From NCBI GenBank assembly GCA_002316385.1, contig DCDL01000002.1, positions 55,491 through 80,933 on the forward strand: a stretch of DNA of 25,443 nucleotides, read 5' to 3'. The stretch is from Clostridium sp. UBA1056 (GTDB lineage Bacteria > Bacillota > Clostridia > Clostridiales > Clostridiaceae). Shown piece after piece: positions 7,696 to 15,395 of the stretch. Both the position numbers and the translations under genes were made by a program. A model generated the notes under the pieces. The model worked only from the letters and a program-made list of their open reading frames with translations, ran no database searches and had not been told where the DNA came from. Every line of letters begins with the position of its first letter. Within the stretch, counting starts at the first letter, position 1.

Positions 7696-8751
7696 TTAAG
7701 CTAATACAGGTATCATGTCATCGTTATTTTCTAAGTTATTACTATCTTTTTCATGACTACCATATGCGCTTTGTATAGTTTCATTAATTTCATTATATCC
7801 ATCTTTAACTACATTTTTTATATTAGATGAAGCATCACTTATACTACCAAATACAACTTTGCTTGCATCTTTAACTTCAGCTGCAACTGTTTTTATTGTA
7901 GCAATTACATTCTTGCTAACTGATACAACTGCATTTTTAACTTTTTGGATAGTAGACAATGAATTTTCAATATTATTTCTTATATCTTTGTAGTTCTTTT
8001 TAATTTCATTATATCCTGTTGTAGCTGTATTTTCTATTTCTTTTATTGGTTCTTTAACGAATTCTACTCCATCTTTCACCATATCACCAGTTTTAACTAC
8101 TTTATCTATAATGCCGTTATTTGAATTGCTCCACTCAGACTTAATTTCATCCACTGATGTTCCAATTTTTTCTACTGCTCCCTTAACATCTTCCCCTATT
8201 GAAACAACTGTCTTTGATCCTGTATCTATTATAGATGTAGCTGAATCTTTAATATCTCCAGCTACTTTTTTCAAATCGGCGGCAGTAGTTGTTACTTGCT
8301 TAAAGGTACTAGCTATTTGTGATGCAGTATCTTTTACTTTTTTACTTACTGAATCTGCCACGTCTTTTATAGTTTTTGATACAACCTTAGCAGTATCAAC
8401 AACAATATTTGATACTGACTTTACTGTCTTAACAACACTTTCACCTACAGAAACTGCTGTTTTAACAAATTTTGAAACCTCATTAGTTACATAAGAGAAC
8501 TTATCGGCTACTGATTTAAAAAATCCTCCTATTGAACTCTTAGTTGTCTTACTTTCTTTAGATGCAACCTCTGAAGAGTCTTTAACATCATTAACAATTG
8601 AAGATTTATATTCATCTTTAGCTACTTTCATATTGGTAGCTTGTACATCTGAACTTAAATTGTTATTTTCTATCTTTCTACCTTTACTTTTATTATCATT
8701 GCTATTGTTGATAATATTTGCATTTAGGTTAACATTGTTAGTTATTTTCAT
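7696..8751 (-). CDS. Amphipathic-helix protein with 11-residue repeats (phasin/LEA-like)
   Basis: I recognise no named family. The N-terminal ~70 residues are Asn/Lys/Ser-rich and likely disordered. From about 75 to 330 the protein is one long series of Val/Lys/Asp/Ser/Thr-rich helices. Clear 11-residue units run from residue 106 to 171, for example VVKTVKSVSNI, VVDTAKVVSKT, IKDVADSVSKK and VKDTASQIAST. Hendecad repeats of this type occur in LEA-3 proteins, synuclein, apolipoproteins and granule-coating phasin-type proteins, which bind surfaces or lipids with one helix face. There is no Cys, one Trp, and no signal peptide or TM. The next gene upstream, 86 bp away and co-directional, encodes a CBM48 protein, and a terminator follows this gene. 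A coat role on a storage granule or spore structure is an inference. Confidence 0.7.
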   Translation of the reverse strand: MKITNNVNLNANIINNSNDNKSKGRKIENNNLSSDVQATNMKVAKDEYKSSIVNDVKDSSEVASKESKTTKSSIGGFFKSVADKFSYVTNEVSKFVKTAVSVGESVVKTVKSVSNIVVDTAKVVSKTIKDVADSVSKKVKDTASQIASTFKQVTTTAADLKKVAGDIKDSATSIIDTGSKTVVSIGEDVKGAVEKIGTSVDEIKSEWSNSNNGIIDKVVKTGDMVKDGVEFVKEPIKEIENTATTGYNEIKKNYKDIRNNIENSLSTIQKVKNAVVSVSKNVIATIKTVAAEVKDASKVVFGSISDASSNIKNVVKDGYNEINETIQSAYGSHEKDSNNLENNDDMIPVLA

Positions 8752-8837
8752 AACCTTTCACTTCCTTTTCTTTTTACTTCTTAAATAATATATAATCACC
8801 ATTAAGTGCTTATATCTTGTAAAGTTGGATTTATAAG

Positions 8838-9524
8838 CTAATATCTCATTTCTCCTTGTGACGAATACACTGAATTTTGTAATAATCTAAATTGATCTTC
8901 TAATATGAATTCGCCGTCTATAAAGAATTTCATTGTCCAAGTTCCAAAAGGATATTTACGGGTATTATCTTCTAAATCTATCCAAAACCATAACATTATT
9001 GGTTCTTTACTATTTGGTGGCATAAACAAATTATTCTCAGTTACTTGGAATAACTCTCCTACAGGTGTATACCATGCTGTTGTCACAGTGTGTAAGCCTG
9101 TTACATTGGTAAATTGAAATCTTGTTACTATTTTTTTATCTAAAGCCATATTAAAAACTTTTTTATTTACGATATTTTCTTGCTCACTTACTGCAGAACC
9201 TATATTGTATTTTTCTATATGTGTTGTATATTGAGTATTATTATACAATCTCTGATCATTTTCATTAATCTTAACTATAGACCAAAGTTCTTCATTATCA
9301 TCTGGTAAATATATATTTGCAGCTGGATCATTAAGCTTTAATTCCCCATTAATAAGAAACTTGTAGGGATGTTCACCTGTTTGCAAATCACACTTAAATG
9401 TCCATTTATTATTTTCTTTAACCATAACCCCTTTGTTATGATCATAATCATTAAACTTTCCTATTACAGATATGGTCTCAATTGGTAAATGATTATGTTC
9501 CTCATATTGAAAATTTACTTCCAT
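8838..9524 (-). CDS. CBM48/AMPK-type glycogen-binding domain protein
   Basis: The N-terminal domain (about 1-88) reads like an AMPK1-CBM/CBM48 module: VIGKFNDYDHNKGV, an aromatic at KWTFKCDL, then GEHPYKFLINGELKLNDPAA, which matches the usual G-x-x-YKFxxDGxWxxDP pattern that binds alpha-1,4-glucans. A linker follows, then a second beta-rich domain (about 118-222) with FQFTNVTGLHTVTTAWYTP and PFGTWTMKFFIDGEF, which I do not recognise by name. There is no catalytic domain, signal peptide or TM, so it should be a cytoplasmic glucan-binding protein. AGGAGG precedes the ATG. It probably forms an operon with the hendecad-repeat gene downstream. Clostridia store a glycogen-like polymer (granulose) before sporulation, which is the likely ligand. 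Confidence 0.75.
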   Translation of the reverse strand: MEVNFQYEEHNHLPIETISVIGKFNDYDHNKGVMVKENNKWTFKCDLQTGEHPYKFLINGELKLNDPAANIYLPDDNEELWSIVKINENDQRLYNNTQYTTHIEKYNIGSAVSEQENIVNKKVFNMALDKKIVTRFQFTNVTGLHTVTTAWYTPVGELFQVTENNLFMPPNSKEPIMLWFWIDLEDNTRKYPFGTWTMKFFIDGEFILEDQFRLLQNSVYSSQGEMRY

Positions 9525-9615
9525 GATAAAAACCTCCTATATGTTATTACGTGATGTAGTTCTTTTAAAAATATTTCACTTGCATTAATATTGCTAACAT
9601 TATTATAAACTTTAG

Positions 9616-9642
9616 ACTATATGTACTATAATTATAAATTAT
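9616..9642 (-). promoter_or_regulatory. Candidate sigma-E-like promoter before the CBM48 gene
   Basis: On the minus strand ATAAT (9638-9642), a 14-bp spacer and CATATAGT (9616-9623) resemble the sigma-E pattern (ATATT, 14-15 bp, CATANNNT) with one -35 mismatch. It lies 92 bp before the ATG. The surroundings are very AT-rich, so a chance match is possible. Confidence 0.3.
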
Positions 9643-9777
9643 TTCCACGAATTCTATTATAGGTATTATATCATATTAAATCGAATTATCAATATTTATA
9701 TCATAATTAGAAAGACTAACTGCACGAAAGGGGTATTATTGAACATAAAATTATAATATTTGGTGTATGCTGGAATA

Positions 9778-9825
9778 GCCTACGTCATTTATAATGTTAT
9801 TCACTGTAGCAGTTATGACGTAGAC
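9778..9825 (+). other. Stem-loop with T-run in a 416-bp gap
   Basis: CTACGTCAT (9780-9788) and ATGACGTAG (9815-9823) pair perfectly around a 26-base loop and are followed on the plus strand by ACTTTTT. The T-run is on the plus side, although both flanking genes are on the minus strand. It may end a short unannotated plus-strand transcript. Apart from this hairpin and the promoter above, 9525-9940 shows no gene. Confidence 0.4.
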
Positions 9826-9940
9826 TTTTTAAATGCTATTATTTTAAAATCATCTATGTAAAACTTATCGAAATTCTAAAAGATGTTTCTGATAAAAATT
9901 GTCTAAGACAAGACTAATTATAGAAATAAGATATTTGTTC

Positions 9941-11065
9941 CTATATAACAAGATCAATATGGTGTATTGTACCTGCTGTTCCATCTTCCTTTAGAAAAAT
10001 ACTTGAAGATTTAATTTCCCCTAAAGCGGTATTTTGACTATTCTTTATACTATATTCAGTATCAATATTTCCAACATATATTGCCCCGACTCCTACCATA
10101 CCTAATGCTAATAATTTATCATTACCGTTTTCATCTTTAGTCCATATAGATAATTTATCCCAAATACTGTCATTTTCATCAATCCAATTATTATTGTCTG
10201 TATCATATTGTTTAAGTTCCTCAAACCCATTACCAGTTGATGGTCCAAATAATTCCTTTCCATCATTTATCACTCCATCATTATTAAGGTCTAGCGCTAA
10301 AAAACCACTTCCTTCTGATACAAATGGAATATTATCCTTAATTCCATCTAAGTCGATATCAAATGAGGTTTTGTTATCTGTTAACTCTAAATTTTTGCCT
10401 GAATAATTAATTACAAGTGGGTCAATTAGAGCATCTCCAGCCTTAATATTAATATTAGTTTGACTTATAAAATTCCTGCTCATATTTAATTCTAAATCTA
10501 AATCAATAGTTCTTCCATCTTCCGTGCTCACTAAACCCTTCGCCTTAAAATTCATTTTCTCTGTTTCTTGATAAGTGGAGTTAAAATTATACTGTAATCC
10601 CCATCCTTGCCTTTGAACTGCAGTTGGGTTGTTTTTTGAATCCTGTATAGATTTAAATCTCTCTAAAGTCACTTGATCAAATTTTTTTATTTTTAATTTG
10701 TCAGGGATAACAATTTTAAATTTTTTACCTGTAAGTGCTGTAATAAACTCTTCAAGCATCCTTATTTTTTGTTTGTCTTTTTCAAATATTGCTAACTCAA
10801 CGGTATTATCATTGTTGATCTCATCTACCTTTTCATTATCCATTTCGTTAATAGCATTTTTTTTCGGAGAATCTAAAGCCTTCTTTGATAGCTCTAAAGA
10901 ATCCTTCTTCTCTTTTGCTAAATTTTCTAAATTTGCTATATCTCCATTTCCTTCGATTTCAGTGACATTATTTCCATTCCAATATTTAAGTCTTTCATTT
11001 GATGTCTTAACTTCTGTGTAACTATGGCTACTTGTCATATCCACCATATAGTTTCCAATTTTCAT
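9941..11065 (-). CDS. EF-hand-like calcium-binding protein (VCBS/dockerin-type loops)
   Basis: Likely a calcium-binding structural protein; the exact role is unknown. Residues 1-140 are charged and helical with no signal peptide. A middle part (about 155-235) is beta-rich. The C-terminal third has three Asp/Asn-rich loops: SFDIDLDGIKDNIPF, LALDLNNDGVINDGKELFG and QYDTDNNNWIDENDSIW. The second fits the EF-hand loop D-x-N-x-D-G-x-I-x-x-x-x-E. This block (GSGFLALD...ELFGP...GNGFEEL) is widespread in bacterial proteins annotated as VCBS or FG-GAP-like. The start is supported by GGTGGAG eight bases upstream. An inverted repeat ATTGGTT/AACCAAT (11136-11142, 11157-11163) lies upstream and might be an operator. 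Confidence 0.7.
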   Translation of the reverse strand: MKIGNYMVDMTSSHSYTEVKTSNERLKYWNGNNVTEIEGNGDIANLENLAKEKKDSLELSKKALDSPKKNAINEMDNEKVDEINNDNTVELAIFEKDKQKIRMLEEFITALTGKKFKIVIPDKLKIKKFDQVTLERFKSIQDSKNNPTAVQRQGWGLQYNFNSTYQETEKMNFKAKGLVSTEDGRTIDLDLELNMSRNFISQTNINIKAGDALIDPLVINYSGKNLELTDNKTSFDIDLDGIKDNIPFVSEGSGFLALDLNNDGVINDGKELFGPSTGNGFEELKQYDTDNNNWIDENDSIWDKLSIWTKDENGNDKLLALGMVGVGAIYVGNIDTEYSIKNSQNTALGEIKSSSIFLKEDGTAGTIHHIDLVI

Positions 11066-11258
11066 TGCTCTCCACCGCCTTAATATTTATTAGTATATTT
11101 AATTTATCGTAATAAAATATACATACTTAATATTAATTGGTTCGTATGTAAATAATAACCAATAAGTATTGATGAGAAAGTTTTATATGCTGAAAGGAAC
11201 TACTGAAGTGGCTACAATCCAAAGAAAGTATATTATTTAAAAATTGTCCATAAACGCG

Positions 11259-11290
11259 TTAAACCCCTTGACATTTGTCAAGGGGTTTAA
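11259..11290. terminator. Terminator after the MFS transporter gene
   Basis: A perfect 15-bp stem, TTAAACCCCTTGACA at 11259-11273 and its complement at 11276-11290, 65 bp past the MFS stop. TGTTTTCTTT follows on the plus strand and CGCGTTTATGG on the minus strand, so it is strong in stem but modest in T-run for the minus gene. Confidence 0.7.
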
Positions 11291-11355
11291 TGTTTTCTTT
11301 GAATAATTTAATCATTAGACTATTATATATATCTTAATTAATTATGAAAGCATTT

Positions 11356-12573
11356 TTATGCCGCATCTGTAGTTATTTTTAAATTTTTATTGGTGCCTTC
11401 AACGCTTTTAGGAGATTTTATTTTAGCTACTATGACAACTGAAACTATACACAATATACCAATAACTATAAATATAGGTTTAAACCCTCCTACTAAGCTA
11501 GCAATAACAGATCCTGAAAGTGCACCGAATCCAAAACCTTGGTATATAATACCATAATTTTTACTATGATTTTTTAAACCAAAGAAGTCACCTACTATAG
11601 CTGGGAAAACTGTAATGTTTCCACCAAAACAAAATGCAATTCCAGCAACACATGCAAAGAAAATTCCAAAGTTTAAATTCACAAAGCTCAATATGAACAC
11701 TGCCATTGCAGTAACTGTAAGAGTAAACAATACTACTCTTAGTCTGCCCACCTTATCTGATAAAGCACCTAATATAATTCTTCCAGAGGTGTTAAATATC
11801 GCAACCATAGCTACCGCATTTGCAGCTACCTCAGGGCTAAGTCCAGCTAATTGAACTCCAATATCTTTAACAATTCCTATTAGGTAAAGACCACTCATAC
11901 ATGCTGTAAAGAACACTATAAATAAAAGATAAGCTTGTCTAGTTTTTAACATTTGGCTTACTGTAAAGTTGTTTTCATTTGCACTATTATTGGCACTTAC
12001 TTTTTCAACTGGTGCATCTTTTAATAATTGGGCTCCAGTAAATACCAAAACCATTATCATAATACCCCAATATAAGAACGCTGCAGACACTCCCTTTGAG
12101 CTTATCAAACTTGCATTAATATACTTAAATATTAGACTTCCTGCCCCATAGGCTCCTACTGAAATACCTGATATAAGCCCTTTTTTCTCTGGAAACCACT
12201 TTATACAATTAGAAAGGATAGTAATATACGCAATACCATCTGCTGCCCCAACAATTAAACCAGCCATAATATACAACATAGATATGGATGTTACCTTAGA
12301 TGTTAATATTAAACCAGCTCCCATTATTATTCCAGCTATTGATATAAGCTTTCTAATTCCTAGTTTATCCTGAAGCTTCCCTGCAAATAATGTTGAAAAT
12401 GCTAAAGCAAAGCTTGTAATTGAGAATGTAAGAGCTACCCTATTTAGTTCCCAACCAAACTTATTTACAAGAGGTTGATTAAATAAACTCCAGGTATATA
12501 TTGTTCCAAGTCCTAATTGAGCAATTACTGTACCTAATACTATTAGCCAACGATGTCCTGATATGCTTTTCAT
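11356..12573 (-). CDS. OFA-family MFS transporter (YhjX-like)
   Basis: Integral membrane transporter with about 12 TMs, 405 residues. The N-terminal text (WLIVLGTVIAQLGLGTIYTW, then SLFNQPLVNKFGW) is typical of the oxalate:formate antiporter (OFA) branch of the major facilitator superfamily, and GKLQDKLGIRK matches the MFS loop 2-3 motif. A TTG six bases upstream sits too close to the ribosome binding site (AGGGAG), so the ATG at 12573 is preferred. It follows, on the same strand, a LytS kinase and LytTR regulator. In E. coli the OFA member YhjX is the sole known target of the LytS/LytTR pair YpdA/YpdB and responds to pyruvate. A carboxylate substrate (pyruvate, lactate or similar) is likely but not proven. 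Confidence 0.88.
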   Translation of the reverse strand: MKSISGHRWLIVLGTVIAQLGLGTIYTWSLFNQPLVNKFGWELNRVALTFSITSFALAFSTLFAGKLQDKLGIRKLISIAGIIMGAGLILTSKVTSISMLYIMAGLIVGAADGIAYITILSNCIKWFPEKKGLISGISVGAYGAGSLIFKYINASLISSKGVSAAFLYWGIMIMVLVFTGAQLLKDAPVEKVSANNSANENNFTVSQMLKTRQAYLLFIVFFTACMSGLYLIGIVKDIGVQLAGLSPEVAANAVAMVAIFNTSGRIILGALSDKVGRLRVVLFTLTVTAMAVFILSFVNLNFGIFFACVAGIAFCFGGNITVFPAIVGDFFGLKNHSKNYGIIYQGFGFGALSGSVIASLVGGFKPIFIVIGILCIVSVVIVAKIKSPKSVEGTNKNLKITTDAA

Positions 12574-12686
12574 TTTCAAGATCTCCCTTCACTCACTCCA
12601 TAATTTTATTTTTATTACTATAATATTAAAGTAAATCTTTACAGCATTATAAATACTTGCCGCTTTATATCCTTTACTTATTTTAA

Positions 12687-12715
12687 ATTATATATTAGTA
12701 ATCTCTAAAATTATT
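12687..12715 (-). promoter_or_regulatory. Probable activator-dependent promoter of the MFS gene
   Basis: Minus-strand -10 TATAAT (12687-12692), a 17-bp spacer and a poor -35 AATAAT (12710-12715). The nearest repeat of the proposed LytTR site ends 9 bp upstream of the -35, a suitable distance for activation. Confidence 0.45.
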
Positions 12716-12724
12716 AATTAGTGA

Positions 12725-12755
12725 GTGAAATGCAAAGAACATTACATTAAATACA
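12725..12755 (-). promoter_or_regulatory. Predicted LytTR (YpdB-type) direct-repeat operator
   Basis: The minus strand reads TGTATTTAAT, 11 bases, then TGCATTTCAC. The published YpdB site in E. coli is GGCATTTCAT-N11-GGCATTTCAC. The promoter-proximal repeat here matches at 9 of 10 positions, the distal one at 7 of 10, and the 11-bp spacing is exact. It lies just upstream of the predicted MFS promoter and downstream of the gene for a LytTR regulator. Confidence 0.65.
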
Positions 12756-12824
12756 TCAATACACTAACTGACTAACATTAATATCTCTGATGTATCATTC
12801 AACCACTATCTAATTTTACTCTAA

Positions 12825-13547
12825 TTATATATTCATCAGTTGTCTAAATTCCTTTAAATTACTTCTACTTACTGGTACTTCATAATTTATGCCTTGAAGT
12901 TTTAAATTATAGGTATTATTAAACCAAGGAATTATTTCTCTTATTTTAGTTATATTAACAATATAAGATCTATGACATCTAAAAAAACGGTCCTTTGGTA
13001 AGCTATTATAAAATTCAGTTATACTCACCCCTACTGAATATTCTTCATCTTTTGTGAAAACATAAGTTACTCTTTCTTTAGAAATGCAATAGTATATATC
13101 GTCTAAATCAACTACTATTATTTTTTCGTTCTTCCATAAATTTATCTTGTTAGCTATACTACTTTTATGTAAATTATCTTTTTCATTATTATGGGTAATT
13201 TCTAACTTTTTTAGCATAGATATAATTCTAGATTCATGGTAGGGCTTTAATATGTAATCGAAAGCTTCTATCTCAAATGCTTCTACAGCATGTTCTTTGT
13301 AAGCTGTTATAAATACTATATAAGGCTTTCTAGAAAATTTACTTATATTTTTAGCAAGTAATACCCCATCAAGTGAAGGTATATTTATATCTAAAAAAAT
13401 AATATCTATTTCATTTTTCTGAATAAATTTAAGTACATCTATTCCATCTTCAAATTCATCTACTATTTCTATACTACTGTAATTTTTGATGAAATATTTA
13501 AGTTCTTCCCTTGCTAAAAATTCATCTTCAACTATTATAGCTTTCAT
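12825..13547 (-). CDS. LytTR-family response regulator (YpdB/LytR-like)
   Basis: The receiver domain (about 1-120) has the acidic residues E7/D8/E9, phospho-acceptor Asp53 in FLDINIPSLDG, and Lys in YILKPYH. It is followed by a LytTR DNA-binding domain (about 140-240), seen as FFRCHRSYIVN and the end VPVSRSNLKEFRQLM. LytTR proteins bind pairs of ~9-10-bp direct repeats 21 bp apart, as found upstream of the next gene. It starts 6 bp after the kinase stop, and its ribosome binding site (AGAGGTGA) overlaps that stop, so both are translated from one message. The likely target is the MFS gene downstream. Confidence 0.93.
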   Translation of the reverse strand: MKAIIVEDEFLAREELKYFIKNYSSIEIVDEFEDGIDVLKFIQKNEIDIIFLDINIPSLDGVLLAKNISKFSRKPYIVFITAYKEHAVEAFEIEAFDYILKPYHESRIISMLKKLEITHNNEKDNLHKSSIANKINLWKNEKIIVVDLDDIYYCISKERVTYVFTKDEEYSVGVSITEFYNSLPKDRFFRCHRSYIVNITKIREIIPWFNNTYNLKLQGINYEVPVSRSNLKEFRQLMNI

Positions 13548-13553
13548 AAGATC

Positions 13554-15206
13554 TCACCTCTTTATATAGAATTCAATTTTAGTTCCTTTCTCAAGCCTTT
13601 TTATTATAAGTCCTTCGCCATAAATAAGTTTAAGCCTTAAATAAACATTGTAAAGACCAATTTTATTTTCAAGCATTGTATCACTATAAACTCTCTCTAT
13701 TATATCTTCACTTATACCAATACCATTATCAATAATAGTTATTTTAACCTTTTCATTATGCTTTTTTACACTAATGCTTACAGTTCCTGTCCCTTTATCT
13801 TTTAAAATGCCATGAACTATAGCATTCTCAACTAAAGGCTGTATTAAAAGGCTAGGTATTCTAACATCTACATCATCGATGTCATAGATTATATTTAATT
13901 TATTTCCAAACCTAGCTTTTTCTATTTCTACATAATCCTTCACTTGTTTAAGTTCTTTTTTTATATCTATAAATTCATCATTTAGTTCTAAATTGTATCT
14001 TAAGTAACTAGCTAAATTTATTGTAAGTTCCCTTGCTTTATCAGGATTTATTCTTATACAGGAAGTTATAGCATTTAATGCATTAAACAAAAAATGTGGG
14101 TTTATTTGAGTTTGAAGTGCCTTAATTTCTGATTTGTTTGCCATTTCTTTTATTTGTTCGATCTTTGACAACTCCATTAATGTAGAAATAATTTGTGAAA
14201 GCCCCACTGCAAGACTTTGCAATGAATAAGTTATTTTGTGTTCTTTTCTATAGTATATTTTTAAAGCTCCTATAACTTCATTTTTTTCTTCAAGTGGTAT
14301 TACAATAGCTGATTTTAGCATTGCACTTTTATCCTCTATGTTATGATTTCTTATAATTATTTTTCCGCTCTTTATTGCTTCTTTAGTTGCTTCAGTTATT
14401 ATTTCATGGTCTACATTATAATGCTCTTCTCCAACTCCCACATAAGCTAATATATATTTTTTATCAGTTATAGCTACTGCGTCGGCTTGTATATCTTCTT
14501 TTATAATATTACATATCTTATTTAAAGAATCCTTATTAGTAGCTCTAAAATATGGGAGAGTTTTGTTTGCAATATTAAGTGCTAATTTTGCTTGTTTTGC
14601 AGCTATCTTTTCTTTATCATCTTCTACACTTTGAACCAACAAAACAATAAAACCTACACTAATTTGCCCTAGTATCATAGGAATAGCAATTTTAGATACT
14701 ATATCAATGCCTAATGAATGAGGTTTACTTAATTTAAGTATTAGTATCATCGTAATCATTTCACTTAGCATTCCTGCACCTATACCAGCTATCCATCTAT
14801 ACTTCCTGCTAACCTTTTTATTTATATATCCTGAAACTATTCCTGCAGTTATGCTACTAATAAGACAAGGTATTGAAGTTATACCATTTATATCTATTAA
14901 ATATCTATGAATTCCCGATACTATCCCTGTTACGATTCCTACAATTGGACCAAATATTACTCCTCCAGATACTATAGTAATTGTTCTAACATTTACTAAT
15001 GATCCTTCTACATTTACACCCGTATAAGTTGATAGTATGGCAAATATACTAAATACTATACAAATAATTACATAGTCTTTTCTTTCGTAATTCTCCTTTA
15101 AAAATATTTCTCTAAAACTTTGCAATCTAGTTATAATAAAGAAGCATATAACAAGTAATGTAGCCCTATCTATAATTTGAAATAATATATCATATATATA
15201 ATACAA
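13554..15206 (-). CDS. LytS/YpdA-type sensor histidine kinase
   Basis: Membrane sensor kinase. The N-terminal ~200 residues form a 5TM-5TMR_LYT domain, including NVRTITIVSGGVIFGP and GIVSGIHRYLID. A GAF-like domain follows (about 215-340), then the His_kinase domain with QINPHFLFNALNAI (phospho-His about 371 from the proposed start), and a HATPase domain with DNGIGIS. The upstream-most TTG (15239) has no ribosome binding site; the TTG at 15206 lies 11 bases after AAGGAG and gives a normal LytS-like N-terminus, MLYYIYDILFQIIDRA, so it is chosen (550 residues). Known members sense extracellular pyruvate (YpdA, BtsS) or cell-envelope and metabolic state (LytS). The neighbouring YhjX-like transporter favours the pyruvate type. 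Confidence 0.92.
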   Translation of the reverse strand: MYYIYDILFQIIDRATLLVICFFIITRLQSFREIFLKENYERKDYVIICIVFSIFAILSTYTGVNVEGSLVNVRTITIVSGGVIFGPIVGIVTGIVSGIHRYLIDINGITSIPCLISSITAGIVSGYINKKVSRKYRWIAGIGAGMLSEMITMILILKLSKPHSLGIDIVSKIAIPMILGQISVGFIVLLVQSVEDDKEKIAAKQAKLALNIANKTLPYFRATNKDSLNKICNIIKEDIQADAVAITDKKYILAYVGVGEEHYNVDHEIITEATKEAIKSGKIIIRNHNIEDKSAMLKSAIVIPLEEKNEVIGALKIYYRKEHKITYSLQSLAVGLSQIISTLMELSKIEQIKEMANKSEIKALQTQINPHFLFNALNAITSCIRINPDKARELTINLASYLRYNLELNDEFIDIKKELKQVKDYVEIEKARFGNKLNIIYDIDDVDVRIPSLLIQPLVENAIVHGILKDKGTGTVSISVKKHNEKVKITIIDNGIGISEDIIERVYSDTMLENKIGLYNVYLRLKLIYGEGLIIKRLEKGTKIEFYIKR

Positions 15207-15326
15207 CGTAAATTCATCTCCTTTTTCAGATAGTAGCAAACTATAATACTAATTTTATACAATATATTATTTGTTTTATTATAGATTTATATTAACAATA
15301 TAAAAATTTTTAACATATAAAAGCTT

Positions 15327-15383
15327 AAAATGTACCCTATAAAATAGACTTTTAAAAAAAGTCTATTTTGTAGGGTACATTTT
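15327..15383. terminator. Very strong 26-bp stem terminator
   Basis: The arms at 15327-15352 and 15358-15383 pair at all 26 positions (one G-T wobble) around TAAAA. The stem lies 13 bp after the phosphatase stop and separates that transcript from the kinase gene. The built-in T-run (minus strand) and A-run at each base make it probably bidirectional. Confidence 0.85.
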
Positions 15384-15395
15384 CTTTACTTGCAG

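Noticed and set aside
8111..8494. 127-codon plus-strand frame
   Set aside because: Shadow of the hendecad-repeat gene; no ribosome binding site and Thr/Ser-rich reverse-complement composition.
10698..11021. 107-codon plus-strand frame
   Set aside because: Shadow of the EF-hand-like gene, with reverse-complement composition and no start signal.
15207..15239. Upstream TTG start for the LytS kinase
   Set aside because: No ribosome binding site before it; the AAGGAG lies inside this extension and serves the TTG at 15206.
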